Positions 12,710 to 24,300 of a stretch of DNA of 64,000 nucleotides are shown here, one piece after another. The translations under genes were made by a program, and so were the position numbers. The notes below the pieces were generated by a model. The model did not search any database, had not been told where the DNA came from, and was given only the letters and a program-made list of their open reading frames with translations. Location: positions 33,410,192 to 33,474,191 of the forward strand of contig NC_053392.1 of the NCBI RefSeq assembly GCF_905171765.1, written 5' to 3'. The stretch is from Bufo bufo. Taxonomy: Eukaryota > Chordata > Amphibia > Anura > Bufonidae. Position 1 is the stretch's first letter, and every line of letters starts with the position of its first letter.

Positions 12710-14290
12710 CACTGCTCAAAAAAATAAAGGGAACACTTAAACAACACAATGTAACTCCAAGTCAATCACACTTCTGTGAAATCAAACTGTCCACTTAGGA
12801 AGCAACACTGAGTGACAAACAATTTCACATGCTTTTGTTCAAATGGGATAGACAACAGGTGGAAATTATAGGCAATTAGCAAGACACCCCCAATAAAGAA
12901 GTGGTTCTGCAGGTGGTGATCACAGACCACTTCTCAGTTCCTATGCTTCCTGGCTGATGTTTTGGTCACTTTTGAATGCTGGCGGTGCTTTCACTCTAGT
13001 GGTAGCATGAGACGGAGTCTACAACCCACACAAGTGGCTCAGGTAGTGCAGCTTATCCAGGATGGCACATCAATGCGAGCTGTGGCAAGAAGGTTTGCTG
13101 TGTCTGTCAGCGTAGTGTCCAGAGCATGGAGGCGCTACCAGGAGACAGGCCAGTACATCAGGAGACGTGGATGAGGCCGTAGGAGGGCAACAACCCAGCA
13201 GCAGGACTGCTACCTCCGCCTTTGTGCAAGGAGGAACAGGAGGAGCACTGCCAGAGCCCTGCAAAATGACCTCCAGCAGGCCACAAATGTGCATGTGTCT
13301 GCTCAAACGGTCAGAAACAGACTCCATGAGGGTGATATGAGGGCCCGACGTCCACAGGTGGGGGTTGTGCTTACAGCCCAACACCGTGCAGGACGTTTGG
13401 CATTTGCCAGAGAACACCAAGATTGGCAAATTCGCCACTGGCGCCCTGTGCTCTTCACAGATGAAAGCAGGTTCACACTGAGCACATGTGACAGACGTGA
13501 CAGAGTCTGGAGACGCCGTGGAGAACGTTCTGCTGCCTGCAACATCCTCCAGCATGAGCGGTTTGGCATTGGGTCAGTAATGGTGTGGGGTGGCATTTCT
13601 TTGGAGGGCCGCACAGCCCTCCATGTGCTCGCCAGAGGTAGCCTGACTGCCATTACGTACCGAGATGAGATCCTCAGACCCCTTGTCAGACCATATGCTG
13701 GTGCGGTTGGCCCTGGGTTCCTCCTAATGCAAGACAATGCTAGACCTCATGTGGCTGAAGTGTGTCAGCAGTTCCTGCAAGACGAAGGCATTGATGCTAT
13801 GGACTGGCCCGCCCGTTCCCCAGACCCGAATCCAATTGAGCACATCTGGGACATCATGTCTCGCTCTATCCACCAACGTCACGTTGCACCACAGACTGGC
13901 CAGGAGTTGGCAGATGCTTTAGTCCAGGTCTGGGAGGAGATCCCTCAGGAGACCGTCCGCCACCTCATCAGGAGCATGCACAGGCGTTGTAGGGAGGTCA
14001 TACAGGCACGTGGAGGCCACACACACTACTGAGCCTCATTTTGACTTGTTTTAAGGACATTACATCAAAGTTGGATCAGCCTGTAGTGTGTTTTTCCACT
14101 TTAATTTTGAGTGTGACTCCAAATCCAGACCTCCATGGGTTGAAAAATTTGATTTCCATTTTTAATTTTTGTGTGATTTTGTTGTCAGCACATTCAACTA
14201 TGTAAAGAACAAAGTATTTCAGCAGAATATTTAATTAATTCAGATCTAGGATGTGCTATTTTTGTGTTCCCTTTATTTTTTTGAGCAGTG
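12710..14290 (+). mobile_element. Tc1/mariner-type transposon with ~28-bp TIRs
   Basis: The left end is cactgctcaaaaaaataaag followed by ggaacac. The right end is its inverted copy, ending tttttttgagcagtg. Both are flanked by TA (12708-12709 and 14291-14292). The length of 1,581 bp is normal for the family. It carries one transposase gene with a single nonsense codon. It lies inside the TTAA-type MITE and so is younger than that element. Confidence 0.93.
13007..14032 (+). pseudogene. Tc1-type DDE transposase with one in-frame stop
   Basis: This would be a transposase of about 341 residues that binds the TIRs and cuts and pastes the element. I start it at the ATG at 13007 (MRRSLQPTQ), just before a helix-turn-helix region ([11 protein letters not shown] ... 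[20 protein letters not shown]). The catalytic core follows: FTDES (first Asp), QDNARPH (second Asp) and [11 protein letters not shown] (Glu), a DD34E arrangement. The frame is open to the stop after GGHTHY except for a TGA at 13172-13174, right after the N-terminal DNA-binding part. The codon context (gga tga ggc) fits decay of an arginine CGA at a CpG site. No other break was seen, so the copy died recently or retains a readable second half. Confidence 0.9.
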
Positions 14291-14560
14291 TACATGGTAT
14301 GCAACCATAAATGGTGCCATTAGAAAGTACAACTTGTCCCGCAAAAAAATAAGCCCTCATAAGGCTATTTGAATGGAAAAATAAAAAAGTTAGGACTATG
14401 GGAAGGCGGGGAGTGAAAAATGAAAATGCAAAAAAAATCCCAGGGTCCTTAAGGGGTTAAAGAATGGGGACCTATCGAAGTCTGATCTTCACAACCTGTT
14501 TGTGGAATTGTAACTATCATGGCACGAACAAAGGAGATTTCTAAGAACCTCAGAAGAAGG

Positions 14561-14820
14561 CAGTGGTGTACATAGAGACCTAAGTGCCCCATAGCATGGA
14601 TCAAACCAGGCCCCCCACACAGGACAGAAGGCTTTCTGCCTAAACTCTTTTCAATGACCCATGGGCCATTTTTCCACTGCCTCATTTGCTAAAAGTTGTT
14701 ACTTTAGAGGGTGGAGTCCTGACCAAGTTTTCACCCCCAGTAGATGAGGCGACTGGGCCCCCTCTTACCCTGGGCCCCATAGCAGTGCGTTGGTCTGCCA
14801 CTATGGTAGTTATGGCCCTG
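14561..14820. mobile_element. hAT-type MITE, 260 bp
   Basis: It begins cagtggtgtacatagag and ends ctatggtagttatggccctg, imperfect inverted ends of the CAGTGGCGTAAC type. It is flanked by an 8-bp direct repeat, gaagaagg, at 14553-14560 and 14821-14828, the hAT target-site length. It interrupts the transposase sequence of the outer Tc1 and has no coding capacity. Confidence 0.85.
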
Positions 14821-15065
14821 GAAGAAGGGTTCTTGATGCTCATCAGGCTTAAAAAGGTCACAAAATCATCTCTAAAGATTGTTGACTCCACCAATCCACA
14901 GTCAGAAAGATTTTGTACAAATGGAAGACATTCAAGACCATTATTACCGAGCAACAAAGAGCAAGGCAGGTAATAGTCCATGAGGTCAATGATCCCAAGG
15001 TAACCTCTAAGCAACTTTCTCACAATAAAGGCCTTGTACACCTTGGGTGCATTTTTTTTTTATTG

Positions 15066-18000
15066 TAATACAATAATATATACCACCGGCGCTGATTACA
15101 ATATTGAAGCAGCAGTGTCAAAAACAGCTCCGTAATAGCTGTTATAAACGGATTATACACATAATTATAAAAGAAGGAGACACCGGGCTAGACCTAAGTC
15201 ACCTGACCCTTATTAACCTCTGGTTCCGTTCGTGTGAAACCTATCCACCTCAGTTAGCAAATAGCAAGGTTACCTTGATTCTGATGTGTGGAACTAGGGG
15301 ACCACCTTCTCGGGCGTTCCAATGTACACGTTCTCTTCTGCGCAGAGGCGAATAGCAGGTAAAAATAGGCTATATGGAGTTCGCCCCGGCCGGTAGCGAA
15401 ACTCCGTTTGTACTTACGCTCACAAGGGGAGCTGGTGACGTCACCTGTTGAGCTACGGACTGCTGTAAGCACCAAAAAACCTTCCTACGCGTTTCGAGTG
15501 CACGGCACTCTTCGTCAGGGAATCGCTCTAGTGCCTCCAGTAGCTTCCTTTTATTCTACCTGCTCATGTTAATTAGCTCCAGCTGCAGAAGTTTAACGAT
15601 AAAAATATATTCAATATGTTTAATCGAAACCAAATAACTCAATTTCTGAGTTTAAACCATTCGGGACCAATGTGTTCATATTAAAATCCATTCGGTTTCT
15701 TTTTTAGACATGTCTTTAATAAAGTCGCCTCCCCGTATGTCCATTTTAACTATTTGTATACCAAAAAAGGAGGATCCATCAAATTTTCCATTATGCTTTA
15801 CTGTATAGTGTCTGGACAGAGGATGCCCTTCAGATTTTTTATTTATATTATATATATGCTCACTCAATCGTTTTTTTAGTTGTCTCTTAGTGCGCCCAAT
15901 ATATAACTTTTCACAAGGACATTTTATGGCATAAATTACTCCTTTGGTACTGCATGTTATATAATCCCGGATGTTAAATTCAAAGGTACCGTCCTCATTT
16001 CTTATTTGACTCATTTTGCTGGTATGTTTCTGCGATTTTTTACATACCATACATTTTTTACAAGGAAAAAATCCTTTTAGCCTCTGCTTGTCATTCACTT
16101 TTTTGATATTCATTATGGCCGCACATTTTTTCGTGGGTGCGATTATATTCCCGATATTTGCCGCTTTTTTATATACAAATGCTGTATCTTCATTAAAGAG
16201 ATGTCCAATTATCTTATCCTCCTTTAGTATATCCCAATGACGTTTTACAATATTCCTAAACGTCCGTGTTTGTGCATTATATGGGATAATGATGGGTGGA
16301 ATTTTTTCAATTTCACTATCTTCCTGTTTTGTCTGTGGCACTTTTTCCACCACTACGTTATTTAGAAGGATGTCCCTCTCCATGGATTTAATTTGATCTT
16401 TCTGTTCCAAGAGTTTATTCACATTATATCCCTTTGATGCAAATTTTTTTTTTAATCTATCTGCTTCTTTGTCCTACTCTGTTAACTCAGTACAATTTCT
16501 CCTGATGCGTAAAAACTGGCTCCTGGGTATATTGTCGAGCCAACAGGGTAAATGACAGCTAGTCCTGGAGATATAACTATTAGAGTCAGTTGGCTTTTCG
16601 TATGTTTTTGTGCAAATATCTTCTCCCCTTATATAAATAATTAAATCTAAAAAGTTTATTTCCCTAAAACTATATGTAGGAGTAAACTCCAAATAAAAAT
16701 CATTTTTATTAATATCAATTAAAAACTCCTTTAAACCTATTTCCCCCCCCCTCCCAAATAAAAATGACGTCATCTATGAAGCGCCGCCAGAGAACGAGGC
16801 CCGCCCGGAGCTCGTTGTTGGGGTGTATATTTTCCATCTCCCACCTACCAACATATAAATTAGCGAACCCCGGCGCGAACCTCGTCCCCATAGCGGTGCC
16901 CCACGTCTGGAGATAAATATCATCCTTATATCTAAAAAAGTTTTTTTCTAAAATGAATGAAATGCATTCCCCAATAAATTCTATCTGTGGGTTGGACAGT
17001 TCTCCTTTTTGGTGCAAGAAGTATTGTGCAGCTTCACGGCCTTTATTATTCTCTATTACCGTGTACAATGACTTCACGTCTAGCGTACCTATTATGTAAT
17101 TCTCTTTCCACTGTATTTTCTCCAAAATTTGGAGGATGTGCTTAGTATCTTTAAGATAGGTGGGTAGAGACTGCGCACACGGTTGTAAATATTGGTCAAC
17201 GTATTTACCACCCCAGATACTATAGGCCTACCAGGAGGTCTATTAGCATCTTTATGTATTTTAGGGTTTTGGTAAAAGATGGCCATTTTTGGATATCTAT
17301 TATCAATGTAGAAGCTCTCCTGTTTATGAAGAATACCTATATCTCTGGCTTTGCATACCAATTCTTTTAGTTCTTTTTTAAAAATTTCTGTCGGATCCTT
17401 TTTTAATAATTTATACGTTTTGCTGTCACTCAGTATATTTAACGATTCCTTATCATAATCCTCTTTGTTTAATACTACAATCCCACCCCCCTTATCTGCA
17501 GGGCGAATGATTATCTGATTATTTTCTTGCATATTTATTATTGCTTCTTTTTCAGCTTTGGTTATATTACTCATAAATTTTGATCTTTTTGATCTTTTTA
17601 TTTTCTTGATGTCCCTTGTAACCAAGTTCATAAAAGTATTTAGTGCTGTAGAATATTCGTTTATTGGGTCGAATCGAGACCTAGGTTTCAAGCTTGTGTG
17701 TTTAAATGGGTCATTATTTATTTCAATTTCTTCCTTTCGATCCCTATTTTTATTCTTTTTCATATAATATTTCTTTAAGGCTATGCGCCTCATAAATTTT
17801 CGTACCCCTATAAAAGCCTCAAATTTATTAAAATAGGTTGTTGGGGCGAACTTGAGCCCTTTCTTTAGGATTTCTTCTTCTCCCTTATTTAGCACATATT
17901 TACTTAAATTATAAATTTTTTGCCCAAGATCTTGATTAGTTAGTACATTGTTTTCCCCCTCTTTATCTCTGTTCTTCATTATTTTTTGTAATTTCTTCTT

Positions 18001-18153
18001 TTTGGCGAATTTCCCTCCTCTACATCCCCTTTTGGGTTTCCTTTTCTCTGGGGCCTGAAAAAATCCTGTTTTACAGTTTTTTTATTACTTGTTTTATTTT
18101 TTGACGTTTCTCATTTTTCTTTAGGTCTAACTGCATTCTCTGTAGTCTCCTTC
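15066..18153 (-). mobile_element. Penelope-like retroelement with GIY-YIG endonuclease
   Basis: The minus-strand element has a Penelope-type reverse transcriptase followed by a GIY-YIG endonuclease and then a 3' tail with 'cgaaacgcgt' (about 15480-15520) typical of PLEs. It is flanked by a 14-bp direct repeat, ten T then ATTG, at 15052-15065 and 18154-18167. This gives exact ends and shows insertion into the T-run of the palindromic DNA element. At about 3.1 kb it is near full length, but the coding region is broken. Confidence 0.93.
15676..17979 (-). pseudogene. PLE polyprotein: reverse transcriptase + GIY-YIG nuclease, broken
   Basis: Reading from 17979 down, the N-terminal block (17979-17092) contains NQIIIRPADKGGGIVVLNKE and NRPPGRPIVSG, conserved PLE reverse transcriptase motifs. 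17125-16715 carries TLDVKSLYT, WGTAMGTRFAPGFANLYVG and WRRFIDDVIFIW with the catalytic DD. 16773-16474 continues the RT/thumb. 16422-15676 carries a C-x2-C region (CKKCMVCKK) and the GIY-YIG nuclease (GVIYAIKCPCEKLYIGRT). There are two frameshifts (near 17100 and in a G-run near 16745) and one in-frame TAG at 16474-16476. The intact product would be about 770 residues, priming from a nicked target. Confidence 0.9.
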
Positions 18154-18376
18154 TTTTTTTTTTATTGCATTGTACTCATTTTGAGCTAAAAGTCATTTTT
18201 TTCCATTGGTCTTTATTAAAACATTTGGAGCTCCTTTCTCTGTATAGGGCTGAAAGCCTCTAGTAGCAGGATCTGTATTTTCACTCTGTTCCATCAGACA
18301 GCTTAGCTGACGGCTCCTTATCTCTGATCTCTGACCTTATAAACATTTGTTTTCTCACTGATAAGAATGTGGCTTA

Positions 18377-18914
18377 GGGTACTTTCACACTAGCGTTATT
18401 CTTTTCCGTTATTGAAATCCGGTAAAGGGTTTCAATACCGGAAAAAAATGCATCAGTTTTGTCCTAATGCATTCTGAATGGAAAGCGATCCGTTCAGTAT
18501 GCATCAGGATGTTCTACGTTCCGTCCCTTGTACGGTATTTGACTGGACAAAATACAGAAGCTTGATGCGGTATTTTTTCTGGCCAAAATCCCAGAACAAT
18601 ACTGAACTTGCCGGATCCGGCATTCATTTCCATAGAGATGTATTAATGCCAGATGCGGTACCAAGTGTTCTGGAAATTGCTGCGTCGCCGGATCCTGTTT
18701 TCCAGTCTGCGCCTGCCCCGGGATATAGGAGGAGCTAGTTTCAATTTTGATCTTTGAAATTTTTTTAATACCGGATCCGTTATTCCATTTGAAACTGGAC
18801 GATAACAGATGAGACGGATCCGGTATATATCACCGAATCCATTTAATGGATCCGGAAAAAAAAGATATCCATTTGCAACGGAACTGCCTGCCGGATTCTA
18901 CCAACGCTAGTGTT
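18377..18914. mobile_element. MITE with 'ctttcacactagcgtt' end, right end trimmed
   Basis: It starts gtactttcacactagcgtta and has near its right end the inverse, ccaacgctagtgt, after which the match stops. The interior has many ggatccgg/ccggatcc blocks in both orientations, typical of a foldback-type hAT-like MITE. It lies inside the palindromic element 15027-19107. No coding capacity is present and no target duplication was found. Confidence 0.65.
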
Positions 18915-19765
18915 TATGACATTTTAGTAATACGAGATAAGGGTTATTAGATAAGTGGCACAAAATAAAAGTAAAAAAGTAGGATTCACACAGCGAGAAA
19001 AACAGTTAACACTTTGTGACTGAACGGCCAATTGAAAAAATGATTTTTAGCTCAAAATGAGTAAAATGCAATCGTAAAAAATGCCCCTGAAGGTGTACAT
19101 AGCCTTTAAATCACATTTGCTAATGTTAATGTTCATGAGTCTACCATCTGGAGGACGCTGCACTTCAATGGTGTTCACAGCAGAATTGCAAGAAGAAACT
19201 GCTGCTCTCTAAAAAGAACATTGCTGCTCGTCTGCAGTTAGCTAAAGATCATGTGGACAAGCCAGAAAGCTATTGGAACAATGTTTTGTGGACTGATGCG
19301 ACCAAAGAGAACCAATGAAATTTTTTTGTAGAAAGGAAAACACTGCCAATCAGCATAAAAACCACATCCCTTCTGTGACACACGGTGGTGGTAGTATCTG
19401 GTAATACCATAGTTTGGGCTTGTTTTACTGCATCTGGGCCAGGGCGGTTGGCCATCATTGATAGAACAACGAATTCTGAATTATACCAGCAAATTCTAAA
19501 GACATCTGTCTGTGAGGAGAATCTCAAGAGAACGATGGTCATGTAGCAAGACAACAACTCTAAGCAAGTCCCTCTACCAAGGAATGGTTAAAGAAGGGTA
19601 AAGTTAAAACTTTGGGGGGGCGTGGCCGGATGCCGAGAGGAGAGGACGCATAGTGCTGGAGCTCCGGCTGTGGAGCCTCGTTAGCGGCACATAGCAGCTT
19701 AAATATAACAAATATATATCATACTTACCTACCCCAGGATAGACCTTGATACCGCAGTCCTGCCG

Positions 19766-20896
19766 ATGATGACCAGGGGAAGGAAGAAGGGATCGCAGCC
19801 TCAGAAGATGACGGCGTTTTTTCACCCAGCTCCTGGGTCTTCACAAGATGGCGCCGGTTCCCGCCACACAGAGGTAGAGCCCTGTCCGTCCTCAACAGCG
19901 GCACCCGTCCAGCGACCTTCTGGATCTCCCTCCTCAGCAGGGTCCGGTTCTCCACCATCACAGGAACCTAAAAAACAAAAAAGGGTGAGTGAGCAACAGC
20001 CATACAGCCCTCCCCTTGATACTTACCCTGCTTCACCAGGCATAGACCCTGGATTAACAGTTACCACAATGCAGGACATGCTGGCAGATCTAAAAAGATC
20101 TATACATGGCGATTTTAAAGAGACAATCTCTGTTATTCATGCAGACATAGTCGCTATAGGAGAAAGAACAGCACATTTGGAAGAAAAAATGGAGGAATTT
20201 GTCACAGCACATAACTCGCTAGTAGATAATCATAATGTGGTTGAAGATGACATAGCAACCATTAAACTTAAAATTGCTGATCTGGAGGATCGCTCCAGAA
20301 GAAACAACATTAGATTCAGAAGCATCCCTGAAAGCGTTCTGGACTCTCAGTTGCAAGATTTTATTGCGGATCTTATAGTGTCATATTTACCAGATACCCC
20401 AGGGTCAGAGTTAATTATAGACCGGGTACATCGGGTTCCTAAACCCAAAGCTTTACCAGCCTCTATTCCCAGAGACGTACTAGCTAGAATTCATTTCTAT
20501 CATCTAAAGGATTCCCTGATGAGACAAGCCCAAAAAAAAAGGTCGGATATTCCTGAAAGATTTTGTAATGTCCTCCTGTTCACTGACCTCTCACCGGCGA
20601 CGCTGAGCAGAAGACGTGAATTTCAAATATACACCAAAGCACTAAGGGATAACAATATCCCTTACAAATGGGGCTTCCCTGTTAAGCTGATTGTAAGATA
20701 TCAAAACTCATCAACTGTTCTAGTTTCTCCTCAGGAAGCGTCAGAAGCGTTTGCCAAATGGAACATCACTGTGCCACCAGAGGGCGCCAAAGACAAAGAC
20801 AAAGCAATGAACTCTCCTACTTACAAGTCTTCCTCGGACAGAAGTCACCTGAACCTAACTCCAGAATGGACCAAAGTAGGAAGAAACCCTCCGTGA
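19766..20896 (+). CDS. L1-type ORF1 RNA-binding protein (376 aa)
   Basis: ORF1p coats the element RNA and acts as a nucleic-acid chaperone in the L1 ribonucleoprotein. Residues 1-90 are a Pro/Ser-rich disordered head with basic patches (RGRKKGSQPQK). About 100-180 forms a heptad-rich coiled coil (GERTAHLEEKMEEFV ... TIKLKIADLEDR), the likely trimerisation region. SRRNNIRFRSIPES at about 182 is the signature entry of the RRM domain, followed by ELIIDRVHRVPKPK and a basic C-terminal domain (SRRREFQIYTKALRD). Length and order match vertebrate L1 ORF1p of the Transposase_22 family. The ATG at 19766 is the first in frame after the 5' leader. ORF2 begins 432 bp downstream in a separate frame. Confidence 0.92.
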   Translation: MMTRGRKKGSQPQKMTAFFHPAPGSSQDGAGSRHTEVEPCPSSTAAPVQRPSGSPSSAGSGSPPSQEPKKQKRVSEQQPYSPPLDTYPASPGIDPGLTVTTMQDMLADLKRSIHGDFKETISVIHADIVAIGERTAHLEEKMEEFVTAHNSLVDNHNVVEDDIATIKLKIADLEDRSRRNNIRFRSIPESVLDSQLQDFIADLIVSYLPDTPGSELIIDRVHRVPKPKALPASIPRDVLARIHFYHLKDSLMRQAQKKRSDIPERFCNVLLFTDLSPATLSRRREFQIYTKALRDNNIPYKWGFPVKLIVRYQNSSTVLVSPQEASEAFAKWNITVPPEGAKDKDKAMNSPTYKSSSDRSHLNLTPEWTKVGRNPP

Positions 20897-21328
20897 TATC
20901 TATTCTGGACAGTATCTATGTTACATTAAGTATACTTCCATGTTATACTATTTCTGCGGGGCTCCACACCCGCTGCTCTACCTCTCAGAACACATATTCC
21001 ATCTCTGTGTTCACATTCTCTAATCCACTGTTTACCTAACGTCTCCCATACTAAGTGAGATACATCACAACCTGTGGTCACTGTTAGACCATTGTTATGT
21101 TATTGTTATTTATTACTTATTTTATTCTTTATGTTTTAACTTATTGTTTTACAAGGTTACATAAAAAGGGTCTACATCTACCTCCTCAAATAACTGAACC
21201 TAAAGGTACAATTCTACGATCCCCACAATTGAAATACGGTAACATTTGGGTACTTTATTATGTTATTCACATACTACTAGTTATTCAATTCAGATCAGGA
21301 ACTCTAGCATGCTGCCTTAAAGTTCAAG

Positions 21329-24300
21329 ATGTCCAGTAAAGGCATAAAAATATTTTCTGCAAATGTTAAGGGTCTCAATAGTCCCTTTAAACGTTCAGCA
21401 TGTTGGAATGAGGTGAGGAAACAGAGAGCTGACATCATCTGTATTCAAGAGTCCCATCTTAATGAGGAAGACTCCTACAGATTTTCTCATCCCTCCTTTC
21501 CGCATACTTTCTTTTCTCCAGCTTCAAAAAAAAGAAAAGGTGTGATTATAGGTTTTAAAAATTCTGTTACTTTCCAGTGTCATAACACAATAATAGATGA
21601 AGAGGGTAGATATATTATCATTATATGTGACATAAACAACACTAGATACACAATAGTTAATCTTTATGCCCCTAATGCTGATCAGATAAATTTTATCAAA
21701 CGCACCATCAAATTAGCTCAGGATTCTAAGCAAGGATCCTTATTGATTTGCGGCGACTTCAACATGTGCCCCGACTCCTCAATTGATAGGTTCCCTTCCC
21801 CTATCCCATCTCTCAAAAACTCGCAACTTAGAGATTTTCTATTTCAGGAGGGACTTCTAGATATCTGGAGAGCCCATCACGCCAATGAAAAAGATTTTAC
21901 CTTTTTCTCACATCCACACAACACTTATTCTAGAATCGACCTCTTTGTCTCAGATAAATGGCTTCTTCAAAAAGTGCTAGAGGTAACAATATCTAATATA
22001 ACGTGGTCTGATCATGCATTTATCTCCCTTACACTAGATGACACATACAGCAATAGAATATACTCCCCGTGGAGACTCAACAATTCTTTACTCCAAAATG
22101 CCTCTATACGTACAGACGTAGAAAACTCATTAAAAGAATATTTTAAAACAAATGACAATAATTTGGTATCAGATATTACACTATGGAGTGCGCACAAGGC
22201 ATTTATAAGAGGTGTATTGCTAAAACATGCAGCTATGCAAAAGAAAAATAGAAGGGAAATTCTAGATAAATTATTAGCTGATATTAAAATCTTGGAGGAT
22301 TCCTCTAAGACCTCTCTAGATCCAAAAGTCATTAGCAAACTAAAAACAACCAGACATCATTTATACCTCCACCTTCACGAAAAACATGAATTTCACCTCC
22401 GAAAACTAAAATCAGACCATTACTCTCAAGGCAACAAAGCATCAAAAATTTTAGCTAATAGAATTAAAAAAAGAGAAATCAAATCAAGAATTCCCTTTTT
22501 ATATGACAACCAGAACCAAAAGTTGTATAACCCCAAACACATAGCAGAAGAATTTGCAAAATACTATGAAAATCTATACAATCTGGAAAAAACAACTGAC
22601 ATAGTTCAACCAACTTCTGAATATATTAATGACTTTCTTAATGGCATCTCTCTTCCGTCCATAACCTCATCCCAAAACCAATCCCTTAACTCTAAAATCA
22701 CACACCTAGAAATATCTGAAGCAATTCATTCCCTCAAAAATAATAAGTCTCCTGGCCCAGACGGACTTACAAATGAATATTATAAAAATTTCTCCCACAT
22801 TTTAAATCCTTTCCTGAATAGATCCTTCAACCTGATAGCAGAGCAAAACTCAATCCCCAAAGACATGTTAAATGCACTGATAATTACGCTTCCAAAACCT
22901 GGTAAACCTGCAGATAAACCGGCTAACTTCAGACCTATATCACTATTAAACTCTGATGTAAAGATATTTGCAAAAATCTTAGCAAAGAGATTATCTAGCA
23001 TTCTGCCTTCCCTAATAGCTAATGATCAAATTGGTTTTGTTCCCAATAGACAATCATCAGATGGTACTAGGAGATTCATAGACCTTCTAGATGTGGCATA
23101 TACCACCCGAACGCCTTCTTTGCTCCTCTCCTTGGATGCGGAGAAGGCGTTCGATAGGATACATTGGAAATATATTCAAGCTACTCTGAAAAAGTTTGGA
23201 TTTGGGGATTTCTTCCTATCCGCAGTAATGTCTCTATATTCTAACCCAAGCGCTTCTATATACTCATCTAGTTTTTTATCTGCTCCATTCAATATCAAGA
23301 ATGGAACCAGACAAGGTTGTCCCATGTCACCCTTAATATTTGCCCTGGCAATGGAACCCTTTGCGGAACACATCAGATCCTCCCCTCTTATTAATGGGAT
23401 AACAGTGGGAAACACAGATCACCGCATTGGACTCTTTGCAGATGATGTACTAATATTGACATCAAACCCAACTACTGCTTTAAGCGCAATTAATAAAATT
23501 ATATCCAATTTTGGCAAAGCTTCCTTCTATAAAGTTAATATCAATAAGTCCCAAATTCTTGATCTGGGTTTATCTCGATCTACCAAGCGCTCAATTTCCA
23601 ACTTGTATAAATACCCTTGGGCTGAGGAATCATTGACATATCTAGGCATTCAACTCGCCTTCCCTACTAGCAAATTATTTAAAGTTAATTTCTGGCCACT
23701 ATACAATAAAATAAACGACTCCTTGAACAACCTAAGAATGGACTCGCTTTCATGGTTAGGAAGAATTGCTGCAATTAAAATGGTGATTCTACCCAAAATT
23801 GTCTATATGTTCCGTAATATTCCAATTACTATTCCCAAAGGATATATCACAAAACTTCAGGCCTTAATCAACAAACACATCTGGGGGAAATTTAAACCCA
23901 GAGTGAAAGGGCTTATCCTTAATAAATCACTCAAAACAGGAGGTCTTAATGTCCCCTCTATTAAACATTACTATGCATCCTCCATACTTGATCAAATGAG
24001 ATACCTGATTAAAAATGACATTTCAAAAAAATGGGTTTTACTTGAAAAAAATATAATGGGTTCCTATGACCTAAGCTTACGTCTCTCTGCTACAGCGGCC
24101 TTTGGTTCCAAGAATATTACTCCACTTTCAACCCTGAATGCAATACATAACATTTGGTACTCCATTGCTAGAATAGAAAAATTGGTTACCACTTCAGTAT
24201 TTTCCTTACCTCTGAAAATTTGTGAATTAGCTATACCAGACCTTCGGATTGATAATTGGATTTCCTTGGGCATTACTGATATTGGTCAACTAAAGAAAAA

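Larger units (their letters stand above)
11636..14460. mobile_element. Non-autonomous element with TTAA-type ends (MITE), itself interrupted
   Basis: The left end contains 'cctttaaggaaccaagacg' and the right end reads 'ggtccttaaggggttaa', an imperfect inverted pair of the piggyBac/Kolobok-like kind flanked by TTAA or a remnant of it. The interior is AT-rich and non-coding; 14300-14440 ('acaacttgtcccgcaaaaaa ... ggaaggcggggagtgaaaaa') resembles the sequence at 27300-27460 in the other orientation, so this is a repeat family in the genome. It sits inside the outer Tc1 5' region and is split by the Tc1-like copy at 12710-14290. The left boundary is approximate. Confidence 0.6.
15027..19107. mobile_element. 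Non-autonomous palindromic DNA element, split by a PLE and a MITE
   Basis: The left end (aaaggccttgtacaccttgg, then gtgcattttt) is inverted at the right end ('aaaaaatgcccctgaaggtg', then tacatagccttt). The inverted repeat continues inward: 18168-18195 (cattgtactcattttgagct) is matched by the inverse of 19035-19065. Own sequence is therefore 15027-15065, 18168-18376 and 18915-19107. It is inserted in the Tc1 transposase region. A clean TSD is not obvious, so the superfamily is left open. Confidence 0.7.

Noticed and set aside
22012..24273. Minus-strand ORFs across the LINE
   Set aside because: They are antisense shadows of ORF2, which has complete endonuclease and reverse transcriptase motifs.
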